Shown here: positions 8,488 to 17,707 of the stretch, piece after piece
Numbering within the stretch: position 1 is the stretch's first letter
Layout: each line of letters begins with the position of its first letter
From: Actinomadura sp. CNU-125
Lineage (GTDB): Bacteria; Actinomycetota; Actinomycetes; Streptosporangiales; Streptosporangiaceae
NCBI RefSeq assembly: GCF_001942465.1
Contig: NZ_MKJY01000333.1
Location: forward strand, 1 to 64,000
DNA length: 64,000 nt
Direction: 5' to 3'
Position numbers and translations under genes: made by a program
The notes under the pieces: model-generated
Seen by the model: the letters and a program-made list of their open reading frames with translations, nothing else
Told to the model about the DNA's origin: nothing
The model's database searches: none

Positions 8488-9260
8488 TTACTTTCCCTTC
8501 CAGTCCGGGGCGCGCTTTTCCATGAACGCTGCCGCGCCTTCCTTGGCGTCTTCGCTGGAGAAGACCAGGGCCTGCAACTTCTTGTTGCGGTCGGCGGCCC
8601 GGGCGGCGTCGGTGGCACCGAGCCGGACCAGTTCCTTGATCGCCGCCAGCGCCAGCGGGGCGTTCCCGGCGATCCGGCCCGCGAGGTCCATGGCGGTGTC
8701 CAGGACTTTGTCCGGTGGGACGACGGCGTTGACGAGGCCGAGTTCGTAGGCGCGGCGGGCGTCGACGGGGTCGCCGGTCATCGTCATTTCGAGTGCGATC
8801 GCGAGGGGGATGTGCGGGTGCCGAGGTCGAGGCTGGCGTTGGGCGGGTACAGGCCGCGTTTGACCTCCGGGAGTCCGAACCGGGCGTTTTCGGACGCCAC
8901 GATGAGGTCGCAGCCGAGCAGCAGTTCGAAGCCGCCGCCGACCGCGGTGCCACTCGCGGCGCCGATCACCGGCACGGTCAGCTCGCCCTTCGAGAGCCGG
9001 GCGAAGCCCGCCATGCCCTCGTCCGAGGCGTGACCGGCGCCGCCGTCGGCGAACTCCCGCAGGTCCATCCCGGCGCAGAACACGCGGTCGCCGGTGGCGG
9101 TCAGCACCACGGCCCTGATCCGCGGGTCGTTCTCGGCGTCGGTCACCGCGCGGCCCAGCCCGTCGACCAGCGCGGCGTTGAGGGCGTTGCGGGCCTCCGG
9201 GCGGTTCAGCCGCAGGACCAGCACCGTGCCGTGTTGTTGTTCGACCAGTTCTTCTGTCAT
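8488..9260 (-). pseudogene. Enoyl-CoA hydratase/isomerase (crotonase family), frameshifted
   Basis: About 257 residues if the frame is repaired. The N-terminal part starts at ATG 9260 (MTEELVEQQHGTVLVLRLNR) and has the crotonase oxyanion-hole segments CAGMDLREF and GTAVGGGFELLLGCDL, with Glu in FGLPEVKRGL. The C-terminal part continues in another frame as TMTGDPVDARRAYELGLVN to FMEKRAPDWKGK. The shift lies at about 8811-8817, where RIPLAIALEM would be expected. It is the last gene of a three-gene minus-strand operon; its ATG overlaps the kinase-like gene's TGA (ATGA). A one-base sequencing error is possible. Confidence 0.85.
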
Positions 9261-10276
9261 GACCTGTATCCGCTCGTTTCGGCCAGTTCGGCGGCGCCCT
9301 TCATCAGGTCCAGCACGATCGGGCCGAACGCCTGCAGGGTCTCGTCGTCGCCGGCGCGCTGGTAGCCCTGTTCGAGCACGACGGCGAGTTTCCATCTGGC
9401 GAGGACGATGTAGTAGTCGATGTCGTCGACCTGCCGTCCCGACACCTCGGCGTAGTGCGCCAGGAGCCGGTCGCGGGAGGGCATTCCGCGCAGGTCGACG
9501 TAGCCGGCCTCGGACGCCTCGGGGGCGTCGGTGTCGTCGGGCCAGCTCTGGATCATCCAGGCCAGGTCGAGCTTGGGGTCGCCGACGGTGCCCATCTCCC
9601 AGTCGACGAGCGCGGCCAGCCGCGCGGGCGCGCCGTCCCGGTACATGACGTTGGCGAACTGGTAGTCGCCGTGCATGATGCCGGGAATGTAGTCGAGGGG
9701 GCGGCGCGCGCGCAGCCAGGCGGCGGCCTCGTCGAAGCCGGGGAGTTCGCGGCCCTTGATCCGGTTCAGGAAGCGTGTCCAGCGGTCGACCTGGCGGTCG
9801 TGGAATCCGTCTGGACGGCCGAGGTCGTGCAGCCCCCTGGCCCGCCAGTCCACTTTCGACAGGAGCGCGATGCCTTCGGCGAGCTGATGGCCGAGTCCCG
9901 CCCGCGCTCGAAGGTCGGTGTCGAAGGGGGCGGGCCAGGTCGTGCGTCCCATCGGGGACCAGCCTTCGACGAACCCCATGAGGTAGAACGGACGGCCGAG
10001 CACCGAGGCGTCCGGGCAGACGGCGACGGCCTCGGTGTGCGGGACGTCCGTTCCGTCGAGCGCCTCGATGATGCGCCACTCGCGCAGGATGCCCTCGTCT
10101 CGGTCGGCGGGCGCCTCCGGCGGGGGGATGCGGATGACGCAGCGTTCGTCGCCGCGGACGATCTCGTAGATCTCGTTCTGGGTTCCGCCGGACAGGAAGC
10201 GGTGCTCGATCGGGGCACCCTTGCCGGGCAGCCCGGTGTCGTCCATCCAGCGGGCGAGCCGTTGAAAATCGATCAC
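9257..10276 (-). CDS. APH-family phosphotransferase linked to acyl-CoA dehydrogenase
   Basis: 339 residues of the aminoglycoside-phosphotransferase/choline-kinase fold, of the subgroup found beside acyl-CoA dehydrogenases (the ACAD10/11 arrangement). Motifs: nucleotide loop LSGGTQNEIYEI, catalytic HGDYQFANVMY (Brenner-type loop with Asp), and metal-binding LVDWEMGTVGDPKLDLAW. In ACAD10/11-type systems such kinases phosphorylate 4-hydroxyacyl-CoAs so that the dehydrogenase domain can eliminate phosphate. By analogy this protein may act on hydroxyacyl-CoAs, not antibiotics. The GTG start at 10276 overlaps the dehydrogenase stop (GTGA), and the stop overlaps the hydratase start, so the three genes are coupled. 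Confidence 0.85.
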   Translation of the reverse strand: MIDFQRLARWMDDTGLPGKGAPIEHRFLSGGTQNEIYEIVRGDERCVIRIPPPEAPADRDEGILREWRIIEALDGTDVPHTEAVAVCPDASVLGRPFYLMGFVEGWSPMGRTTWPAPFDTDLRARAGLGHQLAEGIALLSKVDWRARGLHDLGRPDGFHDRQVDRWTRFLNRIKGRELPGFDEAAAWLRARRPLDYIPGIMHGDYQFANVMYRDGAPARLAALVDWEMGTVGDPKLDLAWMIQSWPDDTDAPEASEAGYVDLRGMPSRDRLLAHYAEVSGRQVDDIDYYIVLARWKLAVVLEQGYQRAGDDETLQAFGPIVLDLMKGAAELAETSGYRS

Positions 10277-11571
10277 AGGTTCCCCACCTCGTGTTCGATG
10301 TGGTCGGCGAACTTCTCCCTGGCCGCCTCGATCTTCCGCGGGATCCATTCGGTCGGCCACACGTCGTCGCTGGGCCGGTGGTCGCGCAGCACCTGCTTGG
10401 CGACGGTGACCTTGTGCACCTCGGTCGGACCGTCCGCGAGACCCATCACGCCCGCCCCGTGGATCATCTGGAAGAACGGCATCTCGTTCGTGGTGCCGAG
10501 CGCGCCGTGGACCTGCATGGCCCGCCAGGCGATGTCGTGCAGCACGGTCGGCATGACGACCTTGGCCGTGGCGATGTCCTTGCGGACCTTCTTGTAGTCG
10601 TCGTACTTGTCGATCTCCACGCGGTGTAGAGCACGAACAGCCGGAACTGGACCAGCTGTGCGTAGGAGTCGGCGATGTAGCCCTGGACGAACTGCTTGTC
10701 CGCCAGGCGGCCGCCCTGGGTCTCGCGGGACAGTGCGCGCTCGCACATCATGTCCAGGGCCTTCTGCGCGAGCCCGATGGTGCGCATCGCGTGGTGGATG
10801 CGGCCGCCGCCGAGCCGGGTTTGCGCCACGGCGAACGCCCGGCCCTCCCCGCCGAGCAGCGACGCGGCGGGCACGCGGACGTCGTCGTAGCGGATGAGGG
10901 CGTGAAAGCCCTCGTTCATCGGCTCGCCGTACAGGCCGACGTTGCGCTCGATCTCGATGCCGGGTGTGTCGGTGGGCACCAGGAACATCGACATGCCCTC
11001 GTACCGGCTCACCTCGGTGTCGGTCACCGCCATCACGATGAGGAAGGAGGCCGTCTTGGCGTTGGACGAGAAGTACTTCCGGCCGTTGATGACCCACTCG
11101 TCGCCGTCCTTGACGGCCCGGCAGGTGAACCGGGTCGGGTCGGCCCCGGCGTGCGGCTCGGTCATCGAGTAGCTGGAGAAGATCTCGCCTTCCAGCAGCG
11201 GCCGCAGGTAGCGCTCCTTCTGCTCCTCCGTGCCGTAGTGCGCGATGATCTCCGCGTTGCCGGTGTCCGGTGCCTGGCACCCGAACACGTGCGAGGCCCA
11301 CGGCGAACGACCGAGAATCTCGTTCAGCAGTGCGAGCTTGAGCTGACCGAACCCCTGCCCGCCCAGCTCCGGGCCTAGATGCGTCGCCCACAGACCCTGG
11401 GCGCCGGACCTCCGCCTTGAGCGGCTCGAGGATCTTGCGCTTGGACTCGTCCCGCGGCACGAAGGTCTCGTTGCCCCATAGCTGGTCGAGTGGCTCCACC
11501 TCCTCCCGCACGAACTCATCGGCCCAGCTCAGCTTTCTCTGGTACTCGGGATCCGTCTCGAAGTCCCACCC
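10273..11571 (-). pseudogene. Acyl-CoA dehydrogenase, two frameshifts and no start codon
   Basis: Three frames are needed to read a complete acyl-CoA dehydrogenase: GWDFETDPEYQRKLSWADEF to AEVR (to about 11400), then GLWATHLGPELGGQGFGQLK through the FAD/substrate region YSMTEPHAGADPTRF and the C-terminal domain to about 10625, then VEIDKYDDYKKVRKDIATAK to the end EHEVGNL. The shifts are near 11400 and 10625. A good AGGAGG (around 11580) is positioned for the first codons, but no ATG, GTG or TTG stands in frame between it and GWDF; GTG occurs there out of frame. The stop overlaps the GTG of the kinase-like gene. Enzyme would oxidise an acyl-CoA to the enoyl-CoA if restored. Confidence 0.85.
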
Positions 11572-11616
11572 CCTTGTTCCTCCTCTCGTGAGGTGAGAAT
11601 AAGCTTCTTGTGATAA

Positions 11617-11629
11617 AGAATGCAATTCT
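11617..11629. promoter_or_regulatory. Palindrome AGAAT-GCA-ATTCT between divergent acyl-CoA genes
   Basis: AGAATGCAATTCT is a perfect inverted repeat in the 106-bp gap between the minus-strand dehydrogenase operon and the plus-strand crotonase gene, in a local AT-rich patch. It is well placed for a repressor (TetR or GntR type) controlling both directions. Confidence 0.45.
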
Positions 11630-11677
11630 GAATCTGGTGCGGACGATCGCGCCGCCGCTCGCCTGCCGAGGCGAACG

Positions 11678-12424
11678 ATGATCGTGAGCACCGAACGACG
11701 GGATGCCGTCACCGTCGTGACCCTCGACCGGCCCGAGCGGCGCAACGCCGTCACGATCGAACTGTGCGAAGAGCTGCATCGCACGCTGCTGGACGTGGCC
11801 GCGAGCGACGCCCGCGCGGTGGTGCTCCGCGGGGCGGGCGACCACTTCTCGGTCGGTGCCGACCTGGACGGTCCGCACTCGGATGCGGGAACGCTCGAAC
11901 GGCTGGGGCCCGTCTACCACGCCGCGACGCTTCTGCACACGATGCCGCAGGTCACCATCGCGGCCGTCCACGGCGGATGCGCCGGCGCCGCGATGGGGTG
12001 GGCCTGCGCCTGCGACTTCCGCTTCGCGTCGACCGGTGCCCGCTTCAACACGGCGTTCCTGCGCGTGGGCGTCTCCGGAGACATGGGGCTGGTGTGGTCG
12101 CTGAGCCGCCTGGTCGGCGGTGCGCGGGCGCGCGAACTGCTGTTCTTCCCGGAGAAGATCGGTGCCGGCGAGGCGTTGCGCCACGACCTCGTCACCCGCG
12201 TTTTCGAGCCGGACGCGCTGCACGCCGATGTGCTGGCCATCGCCCACCGGCTGGCCGCCCACGACTCCTTCCCGTTGCGGATGATGAAGGCGAACGTGGT
12301 GTCGGCGGAGACGAGCGCGATGGCCGAGTACGTGGAGATCGAGTCGGCCCGGCACCTGCACGTGATCGCCGATTCCGCCCGCGGCGGGTTCGCGAACGCT
12401 ACGGGTCGCTCCCATGCACGGTGA
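11678..12424 (+). CDS. Enoyl-CoA hydratase/isomerase family protein
   Basis: 248 residues, intact crotonase fold: MIVSTERRDAVTVVTLDRPE at the start, first oxyanion segment FSVGADLDG (about 60), second HGGCAGAAMGWACACDFRFA (about 105-125), and FNTAFLRVGVSGDMGLVWSL. The two Glu residues used by classical hydratases (Glu144/Glu164 of rat mitochondrial enzyme) are not in their usual positions in FNTAFLRVGV and GDMGLV, so the reaction may be isomerisation or another crotonase chemistry. It is transcribed divergently from the dehydrogenase operon across the 11617 palindrome. Confidence 0.85.
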   Translation: MIVSTERRDAVTVVTLDRPERRNAVTIELCEELHRTLLDVAASDARAVVLRGAGDHFSVGADLDGPHSDAGTLERLGPVYHAATLLHTMPQVTIAAVHGGCAGAAMGWACACDFRFASTGARFNTAFLRVGVSGDMGLVWSLSRLVGGARARELLFFPEKIGAGEALRHDLVTRVFEPDALHADVLAIAHRLAAHDSFPLRMMKANVVSAETSAMAEYVEIESARHLHVIADSARGGFANATGRSHAR

Positions 12425-12707
12425 GGACAAGGTCCGCCGGTGAGGCGAGGGCGTGCTCTGCCAGACGCGCGAGGAGATCGGCACGAACACGCGCGGCATC
12501 CAGTGGAACGCGGGCGCGGTGAGCGAGCTCCACGCCGCCCATCGCCGGCAAGCGTCTCGCCGAGCCGTTCGGCGGCCTCGGCGGCGCCGACCCGCGGGCC
12601 GACCGCACGTCATGAACCTCGCGCCGCGCCAGATTGCGAAAGGGCGGCGCGGCGTGCACGTTCCGCTGCACGGCGACAGACGTGGCCGTGGAAGAGAGGA
12701 GGCGCCG

Positions 12708-13915
12708 ATGACCGGGCCGCTCGAAGGGGTTTGGGTTCTCGAGGTGTCGATGTACGGGTTCGTCCCGTCGGCCGGCGCGGTGCTGGCCGAGTGGGGCGCC
12801 GAGATGATCAAGATCGAGCACGCGGTCCGCGGCGACCCGCAGCGGGGTCTGCGGCAGATCGGCACGATCAAGGTCGAAGGCCTCCCGAACCCGAACGTCG
12901 ACCACGCGAATCGCGGCAAGCGCAGTGTCGGGCTCGACATCTCGGTTCCCGCGGGCCGGGAACTGCTGCTCGAACTGGCGGAACACGCCGACGTGTTCCT
13001 GACCAGCTTCCTGCCGCCGCACAGGCGGAGATTCGGCATCGATGTGGACGACGTCAGGGCGGTGAACCCGCGGATCGTCTACGCGCGCGGCAGCGGGATG
13101 GGCCCGCGCGGTCAGGAGGCCGACAAGGGCGGCTACGACATGACGGCCTTCTGGTGCCGGGCGGCGGTCTCGGCCAGCATCACCCCGCCGGGCAATGCCG
13201 GCGTGGTCCCGCCGCCTGGGCCCGCGTTCGGCGACACCGTCTCGGGGACGAACCTGGCGGGCGGCATCGCGGCCGCGCTGTTCAAACGGAAGGAAACCGG
13301 CGAATCGTCCGTCGTGGACGTGTCGCTCCTGTCCAGCGGAGTTTGGGCGATGGGTCACGGAATCGGGCTGTCCCTGCATGTCGGGGAACCTCTGGTCGCG
13401 CCGCCGTTCGGTTCGCACGGCTCGCTCGCGAACCCGCTGTCGGGCATGTACCGGACCGCCGACGACCGCCACATCGCCTTCACGATGCTCCAGCCGGGAA
13501 AGTTCTGGGCCGACGTGTGCCGGCACATCGACCGTCCGGAACTGGCGGACGACCCGCGGTTCGCCGATGCGCCGAAGATCTCTGAGAACACCGAGGCCGC
13601 GGTGGAGATCCTGCGGGACGCCATCAGTGCGCGCACACTCGCCGAATGGACGGCGAAGTTCGCGACCCTCGCCGGACCGTGGGCGCCCGTCCAGGACACC
13701 CTGCAGGTCGGCGACGACGCTCAGGTGCGCGCCAACGAGTACTTGATCCGTGCGGGCGAACTGGAACTGGCGGCCAACCCGGTGCAGTTCGACGTCACCG
13801 CCCCGGAACCGGGAGCCGCCCCGGAGTTCGCGCCGACACCGAGGAGGTCCTCCTCGAACTCGGTCTGGACTGGGAACGGATCATCGCGCTCAAGGAAGCC
13901 GGTACGGTCACCTGA
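12708..13915 (+). pseudogene. CaiB/BaiF-type CoA transferase, frameshifted near its end
   Basis: A class III CoA transferase of about 400 residues. It starts at an ATG behind AGAGGAGG and reads MTGPLEGVWVLEVSMYGFVP, EWGAEMIKIEHAVRGDPQRG and VDHANRGKRSVGLDI, typical of the family. The usual nucleophilic Asp region is present around RKETGESSVVDVSLL. The frame breaks at about 13830: the expected ending ADTEEVLLELGLDWERIIAL is read only in a neighbouring frame that stops at 13915. Without repair the protein gains a foreign tail running to 14096. The likely role is activating or exchanging CoA on a carboxylic acid for the surrounding pathway. The 280 bp before it hold no clear gene. Confidence 0.85.
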
Positions 13916-14089
13916 TCGAACCGGCGCTCTCCGGAGCGAGTCGCGGATTCGGGCGGCACGATCCCATGCCGCCCGAATCCGGGCGACCGCCGCGTCGCCC
14001 CGCAATCCGAGTACGTGCCGTTCCGCACGGCGCGCACCCCCGAACGTCCGCGGAGAAGTCCCCGCGGCATACAACGCTGATTGTGGCCC

Positions 14090-15058
14090 ATGGTGAAACC
14101 ATTTCCACTGGTCGGAGTGCATCCGACGGCGACCGACCTGTCAATGCCGATCATCGAACTCGCCCGCGAAGCCGAAGCTCGCGGTTTGCGCGCGATCAGC
14201 CTGCCCGAGCACACCCATATGCCGGTCGTCTCCGCGGCCCTTGTGCCGGGATGGCCGATCGCCCGGCAGTATCAGCGCACCCTCGATCCGTACATCGCGT
14301 GCGCGTTCATCGCCGCGACGACTTCCCTGGAAGTCGGCACCGCGGTGTCCCTGCCGGCCCAGCACGACGCCATCGCTCTGGCGAAGGCCATAGCGACGTT
14401 GGACCATCTCGCGCAAGGCCGGGTGATCCTGGGGTTCGGTTTCGGGTACAACAAGCAAGAGATCATCGACCACGGGATCGTCCCGGACCGGCGCTTCGGC
14501 GTGGTCGAGGAAGCCGTCGCCCTGATGCGCGCCCTGTGGACGGATGAGATCGCCGAGTTCGACGGACGCCATCACCGGCTGTCGCGCTCTTGGGCGTGGC
14601 CGAAGCCCCTCCGTCCGGGCGGACCGCCGGTACTGCTCGGCGGCCGGGCGACCGAGCGCAATCTGGAACGCATCGTCACCTGGGCGGACGGATGGCTACC
14701 GGCGGGGATCGGCGCAACGGCCCACGATCTCCCTTCGTCACTGGCCGAGCTCCGCGTCCGCTGGCGGGACGCGGGACGCGAGCGGCCACCGGAGATCTGC
14801 TGCTTCTTCGGCCCGGGTTCCCGGGGCGACATGGGCCGCGAACTCGAACGTGCGGCGGAACTCGGGATACAGCGGCTGCACCTACGCCTGGAGGACCGGC
14901 CGAGGGATCTCGTCCTGCCCGTCCTCGACGACCTCGCGGCCGTGCCCCGTCCTGAGGCGCGTGGCCGCGCGGCCGCCGGGCCCGAACGTTCGAGCCCGGC
15001 GGCCGGCGCCGGTCGTCAGCCGAAGCGCACGGCCAGCCGGTCGATCCATGCCTCGTAG
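14090..15058 (+). CDS. LLM-class F420-dependent oxidoreductase
   Basis: About 322 residues of the luciferase-like TIM-barrel family. Visible motifs: MVKPFPLVGVHPTA start, GLRAISLPEHTHMP, LDPYIACAFIAATTSLEVGT, LPAQHDAIALAKAIATLDHL, and GRVILGFGFGYNKQE, all typical of actinobacterial F420-dependent members. The ATG at 14090 is preferred over the upstream TTG. The last 30 or so residues (AAAGPERSSPAAGAGRQ) are not family-like and overlap the convergent dehydrogenase gene by about 43 bp, so the true end may be earlier with a small frameshift near 14940. The substrate is unknown; context suggests acyl or terpenoid catabolism. Confidence 0.78.
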   Translation: MVKPFPLVGVHPTATDLSMPIIELAREAEARGLRAISLPEHTHMPVVSAALVPGWPIARQYQRTLDPYIACAFIAATTSLEVGTAVSLPAQHDAIALAKAIATLDHLAQGRVILGFGFGYNKQEIIDHGIVPDRRFGVVEEAVALMRALWTDEIAEFDGRHHRLSRSWAWPKPLRPGGPPVLLGGRATERNLERIVTWADGWLPAGIGATAHDLPSSLAELRVRWRDAGRERPPEICCFFGPGSRGDMGRELERAAELGIQRLHLRLEDRPRDLVLPVLDDLAAVPRPEARGRAAAGPERSSPAAGAGRQPKRTASRSIHAS

Positions 15059-15748
15059 TCGGTGGACTTGGATCCCAATGACTCCTGCCCGACCGGCGAG
15101 TCGACAATGAGAAAGTGTTCCTGATCGATCGCCTGAACGAGTTGATCGGCCACCTGCCCGGGTGTTCGCGCCCGCTGGATGACGGGGTGGTCGTCCGGGT
15201 AATCCTCGGCCCTGAGCATCGAGGTCAGCATGGGGCCGGGGCAGAAACACGATACTTTGCTGCCCTTGCGGCGATAGTTGACCGCCAGCCATTCGGCGAG
15301 CGCGAGCGCCGCGTGCTTGGTCACCGAGTAAGCCGCCTTGTCCGCCTCCGTGGCCATCGCGATCAAGGAGGCGGTCTGCAGGAGATAGCCGTCACCGCGT
15401 CTCAGCATGGCGGGCAGCACCTCGCGCACCGCGTACACATGACTCATCACATGCACGCCCCATAGCGATTCCCACAGTGCGTTGTCCGCCAGGTCGGCGG
15501 GCAGCGAGGGGCCGGTCCTGCCCGCATTGCTGAACCACAGATCGATCTCGCCGTAAGCGTCGCGGGCGAGGGCGGCGACCTCGCGCACGTTGTTCTCCAC
15601 GGAGATGTCCATCCGCGAGGCCGACCGCGTCGAGCTCCGCGCGGACACGTTCCACGCCCGCCGGACCGATATCGGTGACGACGACTTTCGCGCCCTCGGC
15701 GGCGAACCGGCGTGCGCACGCCTCTCCGAGACCGCTTCCCGTGCTGGT
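15016..15748 (-). pseudogene. Short-chain dehydrogenase, head missing and frameshifted
   Basis: The C-terminal three quarters of an SDR: NAG motif LWFSNAGRTGPSLP, catalytic Ser in LLQTASLIAM, YSVTKHAALALAEW with the Tyr-x-x-x-Lys pair, and FCPGPMLTSML. The upstream part GSGLGEACARRFAAEGAKVV (the Rossmann glycine loop) is in another frame, so there is a shift at about 15610-15630. Sequence similarity stops at about 15745, before the first beta strand and start codon. There it abuts the headless LacI gene that reads the other way. Not functional as it stands. Confidence 0.8.
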
Positions 15749-16358
15749 ACGGCCGGGCGGGACGGGCGAGCTCCAGCCGGTCCTCGACGCGCTCCGGCCG
15801 CGCGCGATGATCAGCTTCGGTGAGATGTACGCCGACGGCAACGCCTTCGACGGAGGGTGGGTCGACGGGCTCGCCGCGCACATCGAGGTCCAGATCCGGC
15901 ACCTGGTCGGCCGGGGCCACCGGGAGATCGCGCTGGCGCTGCCCGACGACGGTCCGCTCACCGGCGTCCACCGCCGCCACGTGACCGAGGTGGCCGCCAT
16001 GCTGGGGATCCCCGCGCTCCGGCCCGTGCTCGTGCCGCCCGCCCGAGCCGGGGCTACCGCCGCGCTCCGCGCGTTGCTGGCCGAGCACCCGGACGTGACG
16101 GCCGTCGGCGCGTTCGGGGACGAGGCGGCACTGCGCGTCCTCGCGGCCGCCCACGACCTAGGCATTCCCGTGCCGGACCGGCTCGCCGTCATCGGCCTGG
16201 ACGACAGCCCGCAAGCACAGCTGGCCGTACCGGCGCTGACGAGCGTGCACATCGACGCACCCGCCTACGGGCGCCGCGCGGCCCGGCAGGCGCTCGGGCT
16301 CCGGACCGACGACACGACACCCGAGCCTTCCCGCGTCGTGCTGCGGGAATCCACCTGA
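15741..16358 (+). pseudogene. LacI-family regulator, DNA-binding half missing
   Basis: About 205 residues of the periplasmic-binding-protein-like effector domain of a LacI/GalR regulator: ALRPRAMISFGEMYAD, HRRHVTEVAAMLGIPALRPV, TAVGAFGDEAALRVLAAA, and the C-terminal signature VPDRLAVIGLDDSPQAQLAV followed by PALTSVHIDAPAYGRRAARQ and the ending VVLREST. The HTH, hinge and first part of the effector domain are absent; similarity begins at about 15740 where the SDR remnant ends. The paralogue at 18395-19434 ends in the same way (PREST). Confidence 0.8.
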
Positions 16359-16424
16359 TACCGAGAGTTCTGCAGGCGCCGGGTGCCCGGCTGGTGGGGC
16401 ACCCGCGAGAGCCGGGAGCCGAAG

Positions 16425-17345
16425 CTAGGCGATCGCGGGCATGATTTCTTCGGCGACCCATTGGGTGTAGTCGAAGTACTCCTGGATGTGCTGGATCTGG
16501 GGAATGGGGACGGAACTGATCGTCACGCCCAGTTCGGAGAACCAGCCGAGGCGGTCGATGATCTCCTGCTTGGTCATGCCCGGCCGGGCGCGTGGGTCGT
16601 CCCGCACGGCATGCCCTTCCCCGACCCGCGAGGTGGCGAAACCGTAGAAGACTTCCGTCAGTCTGCCTGCGTAGTCGGGCTGGGATCTGATGAACTCCAG
16701 CCGGGCGGGAATGTCCTCGGGTTCGGTCAGGAACGGCCACCAGCCCGATGCGTAGCGGCCGACGCGCTTGAGCACGGGATCGGCGTCGCCGCCGAACCAC
16801 ACCGGCACGTGCGGAGACTGGACGGGCTTGGGTTCGAACGCCACATCGCGGAAGGAGACGTACCGGCCCTCGAACTGCGGCTCCTCCTTGGTCCACAACT
16901 CGATGATCGCCTGGATGTACTCCTCGCTCATCGCGCCGCGCTCGTGGAAGGGCACGCCGAGCAGGTCGAACTCTTCTTTCAGCCACCCGACCCCGAAGGT
17001 GACCGTGACCCGGCCGCCCGACAACCAGTCGATGCTGGACAGTGCCTTGGCCGTGACGATGGGGTGCTGCGCCGGCAGGATCGCGATGCAGGAGTTGACC
17101 CGGATCCGCTCGGTCGCCCCGGCCAGATATGCCATCGTCGGATAGGCGCTGAAATAGTGAGGGCCGGACAGTTCGAGGTGGGCCCGCGGAATGATGTGGT
17201 GCTCGGGTACGCTGATCATGGCGTAGCCCAGCTTCTCGGCCCACTTCGCCAGGCGTGTCTGGTCGGCGCCGGTCACCGCGGCCTCCCACGGTTGGCAGGT
17301 CGCCTTCAGCCGCAGCAGATGCGGCATCGCGAACCCCAACTTCAC
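16425..17345 (-). CDS. LLM-class F420-dependent oxidoreductase
   Basis: 306 residues, intact luciferase-like protein. It starts at GTG 17345 behind AAAGGAGGCAAC. Motifs: MISVPEHHIIPRAHLELSGP, RIRVNSCIAILPAQHPIVTA, SIDWLSGGRVTVTFGVGWLK, FDLLGVPFHERGAMSEEYIQ, VPVWFGGDADPVLKRVGRYA. The GVGW and PEHH segments are usual in F420-dependent LLM proteins of actinomycetes that act on lipids, steroids or terpenoids. It is not closely related to the LLM protein at 14090. It is monocistronic, with an inverted repeat about 215 bp upstream. Confidence 0.88.
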   Translation of the reverse strand: MKLGFAMPHLLRLKATCQPWEAAVTGADQTRLAKWAEKLGYAMISVPEHHIIPRAHLELSGPHYFSAYPTMAYLAGATERIRVNSCIAILPAQHPIVTAKALSSIDWLSGGRVTVTFGVGWLKEEFDLLGVPFHERGAMSEEYIQAIIELWTKEEPQFEGRYVSFRDVAFEPKPVQSPHVPVWFGGDADPVLKRVGRYASGWWPFLTEPEDIPARLEFIRSQPDYAGRLTEVFYGFATSRVGEGHAVRDDPRARPGMTKQEIIDRLGWFSELGVTISSVPIPQIQHIQEYFDYTQWVAEEIMPAIA

Positions 17346-17707
17346 GTTGCCTCCTTTCGTCGCCGGTCGTGTTCACGGCACGAGGGCGGTGGCGTCGCGA
17401 AGCACCGCGGTAATCGGCTCGACCGAGCCCACGTGTCTCTCCCGCTTCACAACCCGGACGTTGAAGGCGGGCGCCCACGCCCTTCCGCCGTAGGGGCGGC
17501 CGGTCGGCGGCGCTGTGACGTTCACCCGACCTCCGCTCTCGAATATTGGATGAGATTAGCATTCTCCAAATTAAGAATGCTACTTCCGGCAAGGTGGCGT
17601 GCTCACCGCCCCGGTGGCGGCCTGGAGCGCCTACGTCCGCGCCGTCGACTGTTCAGGATCTGCGGAATGCTGGGTGATCGTTCTGCTTCCGCGTTCGAGG
17701 AGATGAC
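17346..17707. other. Divergent promoter region with an AT-rich dyad
   Basis: No gene supported in these 362 bp. The region separates the minus-strand LLM gene from the plus-strand DUF6368 gene. The dyad at 17558-17581 lies in its only AT-rich patch. Confidence 0.5.
17558..17581. promoter_or_regulatory. Inverted repeat AGCATTCT-n8-AGAATGCT
   Basis: Two perfect 8-bp arms with an 8-base AT-rich spacer in the divergent gap. The arm AGAATGC is also present in the palindrome at 11617-11629, so one regulator might recognise both, although arm orientation differs. Confidence 0.5.

Noticed and set aside
9257..10276. Aminoglycoside resistance kinase
   Set aside because: The fold matches, but coupling to an acyl-CoA dehydrogenase and hydratase, and the subfamily motifs, point to hydroxyacyl-CoA metabolism.
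12399..13526. Minus-strand open frame of 375 codons opposite the CoA transferase
   Set aside because: Composition is shadow-like and the plus-strand CoA transferase has clear motifs. A minus-strand remnant in 12399-12700 was considered but no family could be named.
15447..16252. Minus-strand frames opposite the LacI remnant
   Set aside because: Only the short segment up to 15748 belongs to the SDR gene; beyond that the frames are antisense shadows of the LacI effector domain.
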